From Actinomadura_E scrupuli (lineage in GTDB: Bacteria; Actinomycetota; Actinomycetes; Streptosporangiales; Streptosporangiaceae): a DNA stretch of 64,000 nt. The notes beneath the pieces were generated by a model. The model had not been told where the DNA came from. It did not search any database and saw only the letters and a list, made by a program, of their open reading frames with translations. A program made the position numbers and the translations under genes. This document shows positions 63,269 to 64,000 of this stretch, one piece after another (positions within the stretch are counted from its first letter, which is position 1; each line of letters begins with the position of its first letter). The stretch lies in assembly GCF_050971785.1 (NCBI RefSeq), contig NZ_JBPCCU010000005.1, forward strand, positions 434,001-498,000, written 5' to 3'.

Positions 63269-64000
63269 TCAGTCCGGTTCGGCCCGGGTGGTGCGGAACC
63301 GGGCGCGGTAGATGCTGGGGGTGACGCCCAGCTCGTGCTGGAAGACCCGCCGCATGGTCTCCTTCGAACCGAAGCCGGACCGGCGGGCGACGAGGTCAAG
63401 GGTGTCGTTGCCGCTCTCGAGGAGCCCCTTGGCGGTCTCGACCCTGATCCGTTCCACGTAGCGGGCGACGGTGGTCCCGAGTTCGGTGTGGAACAGGCGG
63501 GCGAGATGCCGGACGCTCACCCCGGCGCGCCCGGCGAGAGCCTCGCGGCTGTGATCTGCCTCAGGTGCGGCGGTCACGGCGTCCAGCACCCTCCTGACGA
63601 CGTCGTTACGCGGCCGGCCGGCGGCCAGGCGGACGCTGAACTGCGACTGGCCGCCCGGCCGGGCCATGAAGACGACCAGGTACTTGGCGGTGGCCCGTGC
63701 CGTCTCCGGGCCGTAGTCCTCCTCCACGAGCGAGAGGGCGAGATCGATCCCCGCGGTGACGCCCGCCGAGGTGATGACGTTGCCGTCTCTGACGAAGATC
63801 GAATCAGTATCGACCTTGACCGTCGGGAAGTGCGCCGCCAGGTCGGCCGCCCACCGCCAGTGGGTCGCGGCACGCAGTCCGTCCAGGAGCCCCGCGGCCG
63901 CCAGCGGGAAGGCGCCGGTGCACACCGAGGCGACCCGGTCCGAAGATCGAGACAGACGGGTGACGAGCGAGACGTAATCGGTGTCGGACGCCGCGACACG
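63269..64000 (-). CDS. DJ-1/PfpI-like plus AraC regulator (GlxA family), cut by window edge
   Basis: The frame runs off the right edge. Visible part: the end of a GATase1/DJ-1 domain with the nucleophile elbow VASVCTGAFPLAAAG and TSAGVTAGIDLALSLVEEDYG, then an AraC double helix-turn-helix (LAGRAGVSVRHLARLFHTEL and LDLVARRSGFGSKETMRRVFQHELG). GlxA-type regulators use an inactive amidotransferase-like domain to sense small amines or amides. The start and upstream neighbour are outside the window. Confidence 0.93.
   Translation of the reverse strand, partial: RVAASDTDYVSLVTRLSRSSDRVASVCTGAFPLAAAGLLDGLRAATHWRWAADLAAHFPTVKVDTDSIFVRDGNVITSAGVTAGIDLALSLVEEDYGPETARATAKYLVVFMARPGGQSQFSVRLAAGRPRNDVVRRVLDAVTAAPEADHSREALAGRAGVSVRHLARLFHTELGTTVARYVERIRVETAKGLLESGNDTLDLVARRSGFGSKETMRRVFQHELGVTPSIYRARFRTTRAEPD

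Overview
The window comes from a high-GC actinomycete, most likely of the Streptosporangiales (Streptosporangiaceae-like). Reasons: very GC-rich codon use with many GTG and TTG starts; the actinobacterial block dut, DUF3710, OB-fold, DUF3159, two TrkA genes, APC permease and TRAM-type RNA methyltransferase; F420-type enzymes; a 24-codon gene matching actinobacterial ribosomal protein bL37; and an abaA/whiJ-like set (ATPase, HTH with DUF5753, DUF397). I saw no tRNA, rRNA, CRISPR array or insertion sequence.

Layout. 0-4.5 kb: acyl-CoA dehydrogenase (cut by the left edge) and a CYP125-like P450, a DUF5999 protein, then aldo/keto reductase, AraC and VOC genes. 4.6-8.9 kb: a run of minus-strand genes, YidC paralogue, DUF6412, a membrane protein, a tiny membrane ORF, a twin-arginine exported 12-cysteine protein resembling methylamine dehydrogenase light chain, MauD-like and MauE-like helpers and an unknown protein. 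9.2-23.7 kb: the conserved dut-to-methyltransferase block, interrupted by bL37, a PPOX enzyme, an orphan sugar permease, an unknown membrane protein and kdpDE. Together with the TrkA pair and a KimA-like permease this makes a potassium-homeostasis region. 23.8-26.2 kb: an LPXTG wall protein and a luciferase-like F420 oxidoreductase.

26.2-37.7 kb: a LacI-controlled oligosaccharide locus (binding protein, two permeases, GH31 alpha-xylosidase, GH1 beta-glucosidase, LacI regulator, secreted GH3), with three copies of the operator TCGAAGCGCTTCGA. The enzymes suit xyloglucan-type or other alpha-xylosyl/beta-glucosyl oligosaccharides. 37.8-39.6 kb: a divergent arginyl-tRNA synthetase without a normal HIGH motif. 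39.9-47.3 kb: a three-subunit molybdenum hydroxylase (PaoABC/YagTSR type), an ECF sigma and membrane-protein pair, and a second, solitary copy of the molybdenum subunit. 47.4-50.6 kb: TetR with a cysteine-hydrolase-like gene, then the ATPase, DUF5753 and twin DUF397 set. 50.6-54.9 kb: ROK regulator and a ribose/xylose-type ABC transporter. 55.1-58.7 kb: MarR, a small membrane protein and a multicopper oxidase, then a MerR regulator. 59.0-62.9 kb: a CitAB/DcuSR-type two-component system and DctA. 63.0 kb to the end: a tiny DivIVA-like protein and a DJ-1/AraC regulator cut by the right edge.

Most notable: the MauA/D/E-like cluster without a recognisable large subunit; collapsed relics of the ATPase/DUF397 set and of an ABC binding-protein 3' end; the duplicated molybdenum-subunit gene that kept the leader of the parent operon; two copies of a long palindrome, one exactly between binding-protein and permease genes; and two sites matching the cAMP-receptor-protein consensus. 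All family assignments are by eye; no database search was run.
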